Below, piece after piece: positions 1 through 8,711 of a DNA stretch of 64,000 bases. The stretch is taken from the NCBI RefSeq assembly GCF_003075075.1, contig NZ_QCYM01000011.1:62001-126000 (forward strand). The letters run 5' to 3'. Both the position numbers and the translations under genes were made by a program. Positions within the stretch are counted from its first letter, which is position 1, and the number at the start of each line of letters is the position of its first letter. This stretch comes from Labrenzia sp. 011. Lineage in GTDB: Bacteria; Pseudomonadota; Alphaproteobacteria; Rhizobiales; Stappiaceae. The notes beneath the pieces are model-generated. The model had not been told where the DNA came from. It did not search any database and saw only the letters and a list, made by a program, of their open reading frames with translations.

Positions 1-496
1 TCACATGCATCAGACCGTAATCTTCCAGCGCGTGCATCTTGCGGGTTTCGGTCTCGCGCGGTTCGAGAAAGCGCAGGGGCTCGGGGATCGGTACCTGGAA
101 CACCAGGATCTGCTCCCCGGTCAGGGGCTTTTCCGGAATGCGGTGGCGGGTCTGGATGATGGTGGCCTCCGCCGTTTCGCAGGTGGTCCGGACTCCGGCG
201 GTCTTTTCGAAAAAGCCGCGCAGGGAGACCGCGTTGGTGGTGTCGTCGGAGCCCTGGTCGATCATCTTCAGGCAGTCGTTTCTGCCGAGGATCGCCGCCG
301 TCACCTGGACGCCGCCGGTGCCCCAGCCATAGGGCATGGGCATCTCCCGGGAGGCGAAGGGCACCTGGTAGCCGGGAATGGCGATGCCCTTGAGGATCGC
401 CCGGCGGATCATGCGCTTGGTCTGTTCGTCCAGATAGGCGAAATTGTATTCGTCCTGCTCGTGAATGCTGTCCTGTATCCGTGCCGTATCGGTCAT
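1..496 (-). CDS. phnJ: C-P lyase core subunit PhnJ (partial, cut by window edge)
   Basis: This is the N-terminal 165 residues of PhnJ, the radical-SAM subunit that cleaves the C-P bond of ribose-1-methylphosphonate 5-phosphate. The family is about 280 residues long, so the Cys cluster that binds the Fe-S centre lies beyond the window. Visible PhnJ-like stretches include an N-terminal EQDEYNFAYLDEQTK and a PYGWGTGGVQVT segment. The ATG overlaps the phnI stop (ATGA), so the two are translationally coupled. Identification rests on these stretches and on the phnG-phnH-phnI-phnJ order. Confidence 0.93.
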   Translation of the reverse strand, partial: MTDTARIQDSIHEQDEYNFAYLDEQTKRMIRRAILKGIAIPGYQVPFASREMPMPYGWGTGGVQVTAAILGRNDCLKMIDQGSDDTTNAVSLRGFFEKTAGVRTTCETAEATIIQTRHRIPEKPLTGEQILVFQVPIPEPLRFLEPRETETRKMHALEDYGLMHV

Positions 497-1614
497 TGGG
501 CGGCCTCCGGGGCGGCTTCGCCCTCTTCCTGCTGTTCGCGTCTGCCGAACCATTCGGCGCGCATGCGGCGCACCAGATCGAGTTCGGCCTGGAAATCCAC
601 GTAGTGCGGCAGTTTCAGGTGCTCGACGAAGCCGGTCGCCTGGATATTGTCGGAATGGGACAGGACGAACTCGATGTCCTGCGCGGGCGCCACCTGCTCC
701 TCGCCGAGTTCCTGCCAGCGCATCGACCGGTCGACCATGGCCATCGACATGGCCTTGCGTTCCACCTGACCGAAGACCAGCCCGTAGCCGCGGGTGAAGG
801 TCGGGGCCGCCCGGGCAGAGCCGGCGAACTGGTTGACCATCTGGCATTCGGTGACCTTGATGGAGCCGAGAGTGACGGCAAACCCGAGCTCCTCGGCGAA
901 GAATTCCACTTCCACCTCGCCATAGCGGATCTCTCCGGCGAAGGGATGGGTGCGGCCGTAGCCGCGCTGGGTGGAATAGGCGAGAGCCAGCAGGAAGCCC
1001 TCGTCGCCGCGGGCAAGGTTCTGCAGCCTCAGGTCCCGGTCGGCGGGAAAGGAGAGGGGCTCGCGGGTCAGGTCGCCGACAGGGGTGTCCTCGTCGCTGA
1101 CGGGATCCGGTTCCATCAGGCCCTCGTCGCCGAGCAGGTCGGTCACCCGTGGCATGGCCTCATCGACGCTCTCCGCCGTTTCGGCTGTCCGCAGCACGCC
1201 GTCGTCTTCCGCCGCAAGGGCGAAGTCCAGCAGGCGGTGGCTGTAGTCGAATGTCGGACCCAGAACCTGACCGCCGGGCAGATCCTTGTAGGTGGCCGAG
1301 ATCCGGCGCTCGATCCGCATGGCGCCGGTGTCGACCGGTGTGCTGTAGCCGAAGCGCGGCAGGGTGGTGCGGTAGGCGCGCATCAGGAAGGCGGCCTCGA
1401 TCAGGTCGCCGCGCGCCTGCTTGATGGCCAGGGCGGCCAGCGTCTCGTCGTAGAGCGAGCCTTCGCCCATCACCCGGGCGACCGAATGGGAGAGCTGCTG
1501 CGCGATCTGCTCCAGCGTCAGCGCCGGAACGGAGGTGTCCCCCCGGCGGCGTTTCGCCGTGAGCTTGTGGGCGTTGCGGATGGCCTTCTCGCCACCCTTG
1601 ACGGCTACATACAT
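493..1614 (-). CDS. phnI: C-P lyase complex subunit PhnI
   Basis: PhnI is the core C-P lyase subunit that, with PhnG, PhnH and PhnL, couples ATP to the alkylphosphonate to give ribose 1-alkylphosphonate 5-triphosphate. The protein is 373 residues, close to the family size. The start chosen is the ATG giving MYVAVKGGEKAI, the conserved PhnI N-terminus; a TTG 51 bases upstream would add a non-conserved extension inside phnH. It lies 4 bases after the phnH stop and overlaps phnJ by 4 bases, so this is one operon. Confidence 0.95.
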   Translation of the reverse strand: MYVAVKGGEKAIRNAHKLTAKRRRGDTSVPALTLEQIAQQLSHSVARVMGEGSLYDETLAALAIKQARGDLIEAAFLMRAYRTTLPRFGYSTPVDTGAMRIERRISATYKDLPGGQVLGPTFDYSHRLLDFALAAEDDGVLRTAETAESVDEAMPRVTDLLGDEGLMEPDPVSDEDTPVGDLTREPLSFPADRDLRLQNLARGDEGFLLALAYSTQRGYGRTHPFAGEIRYGEVEVEFFAEELGFAVTLGSIKVTECQMVNQFAGSARAAPTFTRGYGLVFGQVERKAMSMAMVDRSMRWQELGEEQVAPAQDIEFVLSHSDNIQATGFVEHLKLPHYVDFQAELDLVRRMRAEWFGRREQQEEGEAAPEAAQ

Positions 1615-1618
1615 GGCG

Positions 1619-2257
1619 TCAGGCCTCCGTCGGCAGAATGCGGGTGGAACGGGGCAGGGCGGCAATGTCCGAGGACCCGGCGAAAATCAGGTCGATGCCG
1701 CGCGGGAACTGGCGGCTGTTGGCAACGGCCTGCTCCCAGAACACCGGGGGAAGCGGTCCGGTGGAGAAAACCGTGCTGTTCTCGATGCCGGGGCCGCTCA
1801 GCGTCACTGTCTGCGCCGCCTGGAAGTCCTGTCCCAGAAGGATGACGGTAGCGGAGCTGTCCGGATATTCGGCCGAGCCCTGGTTGAAGCCGGCCAGGGG
1901 AACCATCTGTCCCGGACTGGAAACCAGCGCGAAGGCCGCCTCCACAGGCTCGCTGACGATCGGTGCCCCGGTGTGAAAGCGGAGGAAGGCCTTGACCGCG
2001 CCGGATGCCATCAGCGGCTTGTCGAGCCAGAGGGGGGTGTCATAGTCGAGGAGGGTCAGGGCCAGCGCCGCCGCAACGGGGGTCAGCGGCGCGGGCGGGG
2101 TCAGGTCCGGCGCGCCGACCGGCTGCCGGCTGCCCGGCCGGGCCATGGCGTTCATGACCGCCCGGAAACACGCCTGGGCATCATGGACGGGATCGCGGAA
2201 CCCGGCGGCAAGCGGCGCCTTTGCGCCCAAGGACTGGGTGTCCTGCTTTGCGGTCAT
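1619..2257 (-). CDS. phnH: C-P lyase subunit PhnH
   Basis: PhnH (212 residues) is a structural partner of PhnG, PhnI and PhnJ in the C-P lyase core complex and has a PLP-transferase-like fold without bound PLP. The N-terminal FRDPVHDAQACFRAVMNAMA segment, with the ARPG turn after it, is typical of the family. Its ATG shares one base with the phnG stop (TGATG), so translation is coupled. Phosphate limitation normally induces such operons. No pho box was resolved here. Confidence 0.94.
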   Translation of the reverse strand: MTAKQDTQSLGAKAPLAAGFRDPVHDAQACFRAVMNAMARPGSRQPVGAPDLTPPAPLTPVAAALALTLLDYDTPLWLDKPLMASGAVKAFLRFHTGAPIVSEPVEAAFALVSSPGQMVPLAGFNQGSAEYPDSSATVILLGQDFQAAQTVTLSGPGIENSTVFSTGPLPPVFWEQAVANSRQFPRGIDLIFAGSSDIAALPRSTRILPTEA

Positions 2258-2733
2258 CAGTTGTCTCCCCGGACCATGGTGAAGAAGTCCACCTTCGTTG
2301 CCGCGGTTTCCTGCCGCACGGTCTCCGCTGCGGATTTTTGTGCGGCGGCGAGCGGGGCGATGATGTCTGTCTCGATCCGCGCCCGGGCTTCCGGACGCTG
2401 CCAGAGCGCGTCGATCACCGCCGACTGCAGGGCCTTCTTCTTGCTGCGGCCAAGGGCGTAGGCGCTGCCGGTTTCACCGGTCTCCAGGCGGACGACGCAG
2501 CGGGTCACCGTGACCTCGCCCAGATTGAACGGGCTGCCGGTGCCGCCCATGCGGCCGCGCACCATCACCAGGCCGGTTTCGGGCTGGCGGACAAGGTCGA
2601 AGGCTGGCGGGGCAAGGCTTTCGAATTTCTCGGCAACGGCTTCCGGCGTGGCCGCCGCCAGCGTCGCCATGATTTTCTTCCGGTCGCCGTCAGCGGCAGT
2701 CCCGGTCCGGTCATTGAATGTGGTTTCGGTCAT
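2257..2733 (-). CDS. phnG: C-P lyase subunit PhnG
   Basis: First gene of the phn operon; PhnG is a small subunit of the carbon-phosphorus lyase core complex. The start was set at the ATG giving MTETTFNDR (158 residues), the expected length. The open frame runs another 36 codons upstream into the intergenic operator, but that extension is not family-like. The region around residues 40-110, with the GRMGGTGSPFNLGE segment, is characteristic. It is divergent from phnF. Confidence 0.92.
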   Translation of the reverse strand: MTETTFNDRTGTAADGDRKKIMATLAAATPEAVAEKFESLAPPAFDLVRQPETGLVMVRGRMGGTGSPFNLGEVTVTRCVVRLETGETGSAYALGRSKKKALQSAVIDALWQRPEARARIETDIIAPLAAAQKSAAETVRQETAATKVDFFTMVRGDN

Positions 2734-2821
2734 GAAGCGCCTTCTGGGAACTTGGCGGTCGTGCGGACGGATGCCGATCGCCGGGCGGGAGAGCGATTTG
2801 TGCGGAGTGTCTAGTCTTATG

Positions 2822-2841
2822 TTGTCTATTTGTCTATACAA
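2822..2841. promoter_or_regulatory. Candidate PhnF operator (tandem TTGTCTAT plus ACAA)
   Basis: Two exact tandem copies of TTGTCTAT (2822-2829 and 2830-2837) are followed by ACAA. The second copy with ACAA forms a near-palindrome, TTGTCTATACAA, with TTGT/ACAA arms. It sits between the divergent phnG and phnF genes, 45 bases before the chosen phnF ATG. GntR/HutC-type PhnF repressors bind short TGT-N-ACA-like dyads, so a shared operator is plausible. Assignment is by position and symmetry only. Confidence 0.55.
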
Positions 2842-2885
2842 ATATTATGTTTGACTCTTTGGTAGCGAAATTTGATGACGGACGC

Positions 2886-3626
2886 ATGACGACCCACAGC
2901 ACACTCGACCGCGGCGCGGGCATTGCCGTCTGGCGCCAGATCATGGAAACGCTCAAGGCGGAGATCGTCAGCGGAGCGTTCGAGAAAGGCAGCCGGCTGC
3001 CGGCGGAGTCCGAGCTGGCCGCCCGCTTCGGCGTCAACCGGCACACGGTGCGCCGGGCCATCGCGGCGCTCACCGGTGAAGGCATCCTGCGCGCCGACCA
3101 GGGCCGGGGCACCTTTGTGGCCTCCGCGCCGCTCAGCTATCCCATCGGTCCGAGAACGCGGTTTTCGGAGATCGTTTCCGGCCAGGACCGGGCTCCGGAC
3201 GGGCGGCTTATCGGTTCGGCGGTGGAAGAGGCCGACGCGCTGCTCGCCAACCAGCTGAAGGTGCCGCTCGGCACGGCCCTCCTGCGGGTGGAAACCCTGC
3301 GCGTAGCCGACGGGGTGCCGATGATTGTGGGCACCAACTGGCTGGAGCAGGCGCGCGTGCCGAATTTCGTCGCGGATTATGCCGAAAACGGCTCCATTAC
3401 CACGGCCCTGAAACGCGCCGGCATCGCGGACTACCGGCGCACGGAAACCAGGATCACCGCCGAACTGGTCGAGCCGGGCGATGCCCGCCAGCTCGGCCTG
3501 GCGCTGGGCCAGCCCGTCATGGTGATGGAAAGCGTCAACCTGGACATGACCGGCCGTCCGGTCCAGTACACGCGGGCGCGCGTGGCGGCGGACCGGATGC
3601 AGCTTGTGGTGAACGAGGCCGGGTGA
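2886..3626 (+). CDS. phnF: GntR/HutC-family phosphonate regulator PhnF
   Basis: A 246-residue regulator with an N-terminal winged-helix GntR domain (about residues 15-80; SRLPAESELAARFGVNRHTV recognition region) and a C-terminal UTRA ligand-binding domain (about 95-240). It is divergent from phnGHIJ and therefore the likely local repressor. An ATG at 2847 would add 13 residues, but those codons (TTT, TTG, GTA, AAA) are AT-richer than the rest and nearly abut the putative operator, so the 2886 ATG is preferred. The inducer is not evident from sequence. Confidence 0.88.
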   Translation: MTTHSTLDRGAGIAVWRQIMETLKAEIVSGAFEKGSRLPAESELAARFGVNRHTVRRAIAALTGEGILRADQGRGTFVASAPLSYPIGPRTRFSEIVSGQDRAPDGRLIGSAVEEADALLANQLKVPLGTALLRVETLRVADGVPMIVGTNWLEQARVPNFVADYAENGSITTALKRAGIADYRRTETRITAELVEPGDARQLGLALGQPVMVMESVNLDMTGRPVQYTRARVAADRMQLVVNEAG

Positions 3627-3647
3627 GGACGCTGTCCTGCCGAACAC

Positions 3648-3692
3648 CCTCCCAACGCGGTCAAATGGGTTCCTATCAACTGCGGTTGGTAT
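3648..3692. repeat. 45-bp palindromic repeat, copy 1
   Basis: One of three copies of a 45-bp element. The conserved core reads GCGGTCAAATGGGT then CCTATCAACTGCGG and ends in TTGGTAT. The left ATACCAA arm, clear in copy 3, is degraded here. It lies between the convergent phnF and luxR genes. Its right half encodes the last residues and stop codon of the luxR-type gene. Confidence 0.8.
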
Positions 3693-4965
3693 AACCTTCC
3701 AGGTGGAAGGACTGATGCCGGCCGAGCGCGGACATGCGCAGCACGAGTTCCGCCTGCCGCTTGACCCCGAGCTTCTGGAAAATCCGTTTGAGCACGACCC
3801 GGGCGGTGCCCTCGGTAACGCCCAGCTGGCTGGCGGCCTTTCGCACGGTGACGCCGCCCCCGACCAGCGAGGCCAGTCGCGCTTCGCCGAGCGACAGGTC
3901 GAAGATGTCACGCAGGGCCGTCGGATTGATCAGCGAGTCGTGTTCCGCCGGCGTTGTCAGGACGAGCGTGCGCGCCGTGTCGGTCAGATTGAGCTGCGTC
4001 CTGCCGGAGTCGGTCAGGGGCAGGGCCGATATGAGAATCCGCTGGTCATTTTCGCTGCCAAGCATGCAGGAGCGCGGTGTCGATTGCAGGCCTGCAGCGC
4101 TCCGGGCGTCTGCGAGGAGCGTGTCGAACAGGGGGGCGCTGTCTTTGTCGAGTGCCGTCAGGCGGCCGTCGGAGAGGGTGAAGAAATCGCTGAATTGCGC
4201 GCGGCCCACCTGATTGTCCAGCACTATGCGTTCCTGTGCGTCGAGCACGTAGAGACCGGCCTCGATCTTGTCCAGGATCTGCTGAAGGACCCTCTGTGCG
4301 CTTTCCAGATTGGCGATCCTCAGTGACAACCGCAGTGCCTGTTCCACATGCCGGCTGAGGAGGCGCAGCATGTCCATCTCCGTTGCGGTGAAGGGTCCCC
4401 GCTCCCTGGCGCGGGGCACCGAAACCGAAGCGAACATGTCAAGGTCGGGAACGATGACGCAGCCCATCAGCCAGCCGAATCCCACCTTCCGGAAGAAATC
4501 GGTAAAGATCGGCAGGGTCTCGATTTCCTGTTTCGTTGCGACGCTTTGGTCAGTGAAGATGTCACCGCCCGTCAGGTGCATCTCCATGGCCCGTTGCGCA
4601 TGCACATCACGCTGCCACCAGGCTTCGTCCTGGTAGATTTGGACAGCGTGACCCACGCCCTCGGAGAAAAGGAAATCGGTGTCGCCGCCGCCGTTGTTGA
4701 AGTAGATCACCGCCCCCCGGGCGGCAAACAGCTCGCCGATGCGATGCAGGGCGACAGGCCATGCGTCCGGTGAAAGTGCTGCGTCGTAGATTGCGCGGAC
4801 CGTGTCGCTGAATGATTCAAGGAACTGACTGTCGACTGGGTTCAATGGAACGCTTCCCCGAATTTTCGCCGCAAGCGCGAGGGTACCGCCCTGCGCCATG
4901 TCACGGTGACCTTCGATAGCGGAATTTTCATATAAGCCGGAAGGCGCGGCAAGTCGGGGAAACAT
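3676..4965 (-). CDS. LuxR-family transcriptional regulator next to the gad operon
   Basis: A 429-residue regulator whose C-terminal 65 or so residues form a LuxR/GerE helix-turn-helix (LSLGEARLASLVGGG, then GVTEGTARVVLKRIFQKLGV). The N-terminal 300 residues show no autoinducer-binding signature and look PAS/GAF-like. The ATG at 4965 has GGCGGA five bases upstream; a TTG at 4977 and an ATG at 4899 are alternatives. It is divergent from gadB, so it may control acid-induced gad expression (inference). The last codons (GYTNRS and stop) come from the 45-bp repeat, so the original C-terminus has probably been replaced or extended. Confidence 0.85.
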   Translation of the reverse strand: MFPRLAAPSGLYENSAIEGHRDMAQGGTLALAAKIRGSVPLNPVDSQFLESFSDTVRAIYDAALSPDAWPVALHRIGELFAARGAVIYFNNGGGDTDFLFSEGVGHAVQIYQDEAWWQRDVHAQRAMEMHLTGGDIFTDQSVATKQEIETLPIFTDFFRKVGFGWLMGCVIVPDLDMFASVSVPRARERGPFTATEMDMLRLLSRHVEQALRLSLRIANLESAQRVLQQILDKIEAGLYVLDAQERIVLDNQVGRAQFSDFFTLSDGRLTALDKDSAPLFDTLLADARSAAGLQSTPRSCMLGSENDQRILISALPLTDSGRTQLNLTDTARTLVLTTPAEHDSLINPTALRDIFDLSLGEARLASLVGGGVTVRKAASQLGVTEGTARVVLKRIFQKLGVKRQAELVLRMSALGRHQSFHLEGYTNRS

Positions 4966-4978
4966 TAATTCCGCCAAG

Positions 4979-4996
4979 ATATCCCATTTGGGATAT
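4979..4996. promoter_or_regulatory. Perfect inverted repeat ATATCCCA-TT-TGGGATAT
   Basis: Perfect 8-bp arms with a 2-bp spacer, 14 bases upstream of the luxR-type ATG and on the gadB-facing side. Size and symmetry fit a dimeric LuxR/NarL-type operator, possibly autoregulatory. No homologous site was compared. Confidence 0.55.
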
Positions 4997-5547
4997 TGAC
5001 GTTAAAAGTCTCTCTATGAAATACAATCAAGTAAATATCGTGTGTATTTCCTTGCGTACGCGTAAGCGGACTTGCGTCAAGACTGTGAAATTTTAAGTAA
5101 TAAAATTGTGGATGGTCTTATTGATGTCCATTACCCTGCGGGAAGATGTGATGACTGGCGAGATTGATCAACCTTTCGTGGTCCCGGTTTGGTCCCGCCA
5201 GACCTTGTTGCAGGGCCCTCCCGCCGAATGTCCGCCCAGGGATGCGTGCGGTTTCCGATTTGCCGAGGGCAATCGTCAATCAGCCGAACGCCTGTATGGA
5301 TGCGGCAGGGAGCCTGTTGCAGGGCTCGGTCCGCGACAGGCTCGCGCGCTGCCCGGGGAACCGGACACCGGTATTCGGTCCGGTCTTCCCCGGTGGCGAA
5401 GACACCTTCGATACCAGCTCAATTCATAAAAATCTCCGAGATAAAGCCTGGTCAAAATCCAGAAATACATGAATCCATCGCATTATCTGCATGGGTAATG
5501 CCTGTGAATACCCAAAATTCTACCGAGGCGTAGAAAGGAAATGAGAA
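4997..5547. other. Long non-coding leader between luxR-type gene and gadB
   Basis: About 550 bases with no convincing gene. It is in three parts: an AT-rich block (about 5000-5150), a GC-rich block (about 5150-5425) and another AT-rich block (about 5425-5545) abutting gadB. Reading frames in the middle block are short, overlap in several frames and lack a ribosome binding site. It probably contains the divergent promoters. A regulatory RNA or a gene remnant is possible but not supported directly. Confidence 0.5.
5492..5514. promoter_or_regulatory. Dyad TGGGTA-N11-TACCCA upstream of gadB
   Basis: Inverted repeat with 6-bp arms 34-56 bases before the gadB ATG, in the AT-rich block. Its TGGG-TA half-site resembles the TGGGATAT half of the palindrome at 4979-4996, so the same regulator could bind both. 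The functional role is inferred. Confidence 0.4.
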
Positions 5548-6951
5548 ATGACGAATAAAAAACGCGAAAATATTCGAGACGAACTTTTGGACGACGTCTA
5601 TTCGTCCGGGGATCTGGCGCAGGCCCTTCCCAAGGATGCGTTTCCGCAGTCCGAGCGTGCGCCGCGCCACGTCTTCGCCTCGGTGCGCGACGAGCTGATG
5701 CTCGACGGCAACTCGCGCCAGAATCTGGCGACCTTCTGCCAGACGTGGGTGGACGAGGAAATCCACGAGCTGATGGACCTGTCGATCGACAAGAACATGA
5801 TCGACAAGGACGAATACCCGCAGACCGCCGATATCGAGGCGCGCTGCGTGGCCATGCTGGCCGGGTTGTGGAACTCTCCCGACGCCACGGGCACGCTCGG
5901 CTGTTCGACGGTCGGCTCCTCGGAGGCGGCCATGCTCGGTGGTCTCGGCATGAAGTGGCGCTGGCGCAAGAAGCGGGAGGCTGAAGGCAAGCCGACAGAC
6001 AAGCCGAACATGATCTGCGGTCCGGTGCAGATCTGCTGGCACAAGTTCGCACGCTATTTCGATGTCGAGCTGCGCGAAATTCCGCTCGAGGGCGACCGTC
6101 TCATCATGAATGCCGAGGAGGTCCTGAAGCGCGTCGACGAAAACACGATCGGCGTCGTTCCCACCCTGGGCGTCACCTTCACCTGCCAGTACGAGCCGGT
6201 GAAAGCGGTGAGTGATGCTCTCGACCAGCTCCAGCACGAGACCGGGCTCGACATTCCGATTCACGTCGACGGAGCATCGGGAGGTTTCCTTGCTCCGTTC
6301 TGCGCGCCGGACCTTCCCTGGGATTTCCGTCTGCCGCGCGTCAAATCGATCAACGCGTCGGGGCACAAGTTCGGACTTGCTCCGCTGGGCGTGGGCTGGG
6401 TTGTCTGGCGTGAAGCGACGGATCTTCCCGAAGACCTGATTTTCAACGTGAACTATCTGGGCGGCAACATGCCGACCTTCGCGCTCAATTTCTCCCGCCC
6501 CGGCGGCCAGGTGATCGCGCAGTATTACAACTTCCTGCGTCTCGGCCGGGAAGGCTACGCCAAGGTTCACAACGCCTGTTACGCGACCGCGCAATATCTT
6601 GCCCGCGAGATCGGCGCTCTCGGGCCCTTCGAGGTCCTGTTCGACGGCGACAGCCAGGGGGGCATTCCGGCGCTGTGCTGGAAGCTCAAGGAGGACACCG
6701 GCATCGGTGGCTATACCCTCTACGACCTTGCCGACCGGCTGCGGAGCCGCGGGTGGCAGGTTCCCGCCTATTCCATGCCCGCCAACCGGGAAGACCTCGT
6801 CATCCAGCGCATTCTCGTACGCCACGGGGTTTCCATAGACCTGGCGAGCCTTCTCATCGAGGACATGAAGCGGGCGATCGACTATTTCGACCGGCACCCC
6901 GTCTCCAGGCCGATGACGGAGAGCGAGGCCAGCGGTTTCAACCACAACTGA
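5548..6951 (+). CDS. gadB: Glutamate decarboxylase
   Basis: PLP enzyme converting L-glutamate to GABA and CO2, consuming one cytoplasmic proton; the core of glutamate-dependent acid resistance. The 467 residues match E. coli GadB (466). The PLP lysine is K274 in [11 protein letters not shown]. The N-terminal segment that becomes helical at low pH is present. The penultimate residue is histidine (C-terminus GFNHN), as in E. coli GadB, where it blocks the active site at neutral pH, so pH gating is probably retained. An AGGAAA site lies 8 bases before the ATG. It is first in gadB-gadC-glsA-mscS. Confidence 0.97.
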   Translation: MTNKKRENIRDELLDDVYSSGDLAQALPKDAFPQSERAPRHVFASVRDELMLDGNSRQNLATFCQTWVDEEIHELMDLSIDKNMIDKDEYPQTADIEARCVAMLAGLWNSPDATGTLGCSTVGSSEAAMLGGLGMKWRWRKKREAEGKPTDKPNMICGPVQICWHKFARYFDVELREIPLEGDRLIMNAEEVLKRVDENTIGVVPTLGVTFTCQYEPVKAVSDALDQLQHETGLDIPIHVDGASGGFLAPFCAPDLPWDFRLPRVKSINASGHKFGLAPLGVGWVVWREATDLPEDLIFNVNYLGGNMPTFALNFSRPGGQVIAQYYNFLRLGREGYAKVHNACYATAQYLAREIGALGPFEVLFDGDSQGGIPALCWKLKEDTGIGGYTLYDLADRLRSRGWQVPAYSMPANREDLVIQRILVRHGVSIDLASLLIEDMKRAIDYFDRHPVSRPMTESEASGFNHN

Positions 6952-7070
6952 TGGAACACGGGCGTGCTGGCAGGACGTTTCCCGTCCGGGCGAGCCCCAT
7001 TCGCGCCGTCTGGCGGGCACGGTCCGTCAAGCGGCGCTCCTGAAACGAAACATTGTCAAAGGGGCGTATC

Positions 7071-8627
7071 ATGACAAGCAACTCGACCAAGGCCGGAGCC
7101 GCGAGCGCGCCGGCCGGAAGCGCAGGTGCCAAGCAGCTGACCCTCATGGGATTCTTCGCCATCACCGCGTCGATGGTAATGGCGGTCTATGAATATCCGA
7201 CTTTCGCGACATCGGGCTTTTCGCTGGTGTTCTTCCTGCTGCTCGGCGGTATTCTGTGGTTCATTCCGGTTGCCCTTTGCGCGGCGGAGATGGCAACCGT
7301 CGAAGGCTGGGAAGAAGGCGGTGTCTTTGCCTGGGTGACCAATACGCTCGGCGAACGCTGGGGCTTCGCGGCCATCTCGTTCACCTATCTTGAGATCGCC
7401 ATCGGTTTTCTGCCGATGCTCTATTTCGTGCTCGGGGCACTTTCCTACATTCTCGACTGGCCGGAGCTGAACAACGATCCGGTGGTGAAAACCATCGCTG
7501 CGATCGTCCTGCTGTGGGCTCTCGCGCTGACCCAATTCGGCGGAACCAAATACACGGCACAGATCGCCAAGATCGGTTTCTTCGCAGGCATTCTCGTGCC
7601 GGCCCTGCTGCTTGTCGGGCTGGCCATCTGGCACATCGCCAGCGGTGCCAGGCTCGAGATCGAGATGAATGCCTCCACCTTCTTCCCGAATTTCACCCAG
7701 ATCGGGACGATGGTCGTCTTTGTGGCGTTCATCCTGAGCTACATGGGCGTGGAGGCCTCGGCTACCCATGTCAACGAGATGAAAAATCCGGGCCGCGACT
7801 ATCCCCTCGCCATGTTCCTGCTGATGATCGCGGCAATCGTGCTGAGCTCGATCGGCGGCCTGGCGGTTGCCTCGGTGATCCCCCACGACCAGATCAATCT
7901 CTCCACCGGCGTGGTGAAGACCTATGAAGCACTGATCACCAGCCATGGACCGGGTTTCGAGTGGGCGGTTCGTATCGTCGCCGCGCTTCTGGTGCTCGGG
8001 GTTCTGGCGGAAATCGCTGCCTGGATCGTCGGCCCCTCGCGTGGCATGTATGTCACCGCCCAGCACGGTATCCTGCCGGCGGTCGCCGCCAAGGTGAACA
8101 AGAACGGCGTGCCGGTGCCGCTGGTGATCTTCCAGCTGTGCATCACCACGGTGGCCATCGTCGTGTTCACCAACATGTCGGGCAGCAACATGTCGTTCCT
8201 GATCGCCATGTCCCTGACCGTGGTGCTCTATCTCATCACCTACTTCATGCTGTTCCTGGCCTACATGAGCCTGACCCTGAAGTATCCGGAGAAGAAGCGC
8301 AGCTACCGGCTGCCGGGCGGTACCGGCTTCCGGCTCACCGTTGCGGGAGCGGGGTTCATCGTCTCGCTGCTGGCATTCGTCATCTCCTTCGTTCCGCCCT
8401 CGGGCCTGCCCGGCGGCGAGAGCAACGAGATCTATGTCGGTCTGCTGGTGGTGAGTTTCCTGATCGTTCTCGTCATTCCGTTCATCGTCTATGCCTTCCA
8501 TGACAAGAGCGGGAAGACAGTCGAGGCCGATATGGTGCACATCAAGATGCACAACGCGCCTCTGGGACATTTCGCGATCCATCCACGTGCACGGGCAACC
8601 CATCACCTCGTGCCGCGCGGCGACTAG
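7071..8627 (+). CDS. gadC: Glutamate/GABA antiporter
   Basis: APC-family inner-membrane exchanger, 518 residues with about 12 hydrophobic segments, importing glutamate and exporting GABA. The C-terminal cytoplasmic tail ([20 protein letters not shown]) corresponds to the C-plug that closes E. coli GadC at neutral pH; the histidines and basic residues suit pH sensing. The start is the ATG preceded by AAAGGGG; an in-frame TTG 18 bases upstream is less likely. It lies 119 bases after gadB, in the same direction. Confidence 0.95.
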   Translation: MTSNSTKAGAASAPAGSAGAKQLTLMGFFAITASMVMAVYEYPTFATSGFSLVFFLLLGGILWFIPVALCAAEMATVEGWEEGGVFAWVTNTLGERWGFAAISFTYLEIAIGFLPMLYFVLGALSYILDWPELNNDPVVKTIAAIVLLWALALTQFGGTKYTAQIAKIGFFAGILVPALLLVGLAIWHIASGARLEIEMNASTFFPNFTQIGTMVVFVAFILSYMGVEASATHVNEMKNPGRDYPLAMFLLMIAAIVLSSIGGLAVASVIPHDQINLSTGVVKTYEALITSHGPGFEWAVRIVAALLVLGVLAEIAAWIVGPSRGMYVTAQHGILPAVAAKVNKNGVPVPLVIFQLCITTVAIVVFTNMSGSNMSFLIAMSLTVVLYLITYFMLFLAYMSLTLKYPEKKRSYRLPGGTGFRLTVAGAGFIVSLLAFVISFVPPSGLPGGESNEIYVGLLVVSFLIVLVIPFIVYAFHDKSGKTVEADMVHIKMHNAPLGHFAIHPRARATHHLVPRGD

Positions 8628-8649
8628 CGCCGGCGGAAATTGGCAAGAG

Positions 8650-8687
8650 GCAGCGCCGTGCGGCGGGAAACCGCCGCTCGGCGCTGC
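8650..8687. other. Strong intercistronic stem-loop between gadC and glsA
   Basis: Arms of 17 bases (GCAGCGCCG-T-GCGGCGG with its complement, one mismatch) closed by a GAAA tetraloop. No U-tract follows; the next bases lead straight to the glsA ribosome binding site. It is more likely an mRNA-stability or processing element, or partial attenuator, than a classical terminator. Confidence 0.6.
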
Positions 8688-8711
8688 AGTCCATCAATAA
8701 AAAGGCACATC

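Noticed and set aside
481-1845. Long plus-strand frame opposite phnI/phnH
   Set aside because: Antisense shadow in GC-rich DNA; no domain and no ribosome binding site.
5106-5533. Several short overlapping frames in the gad leader
   Set aside because: All three plus frames are open over the same GC-rich block, with no ribosome binding site and no recognisable product.
5452-7020. Long minus-strand frame opposite gadB
   Set aside because: Shadow of gadB; composition rich in Arg/His/Asp from antisense codons.
7056-8606. 516-codon frame opposite gadC
   Set aside because: Antisense of a membrane protein gene, giving a hydrophilic His/Asp/Gln-rich product with no family.
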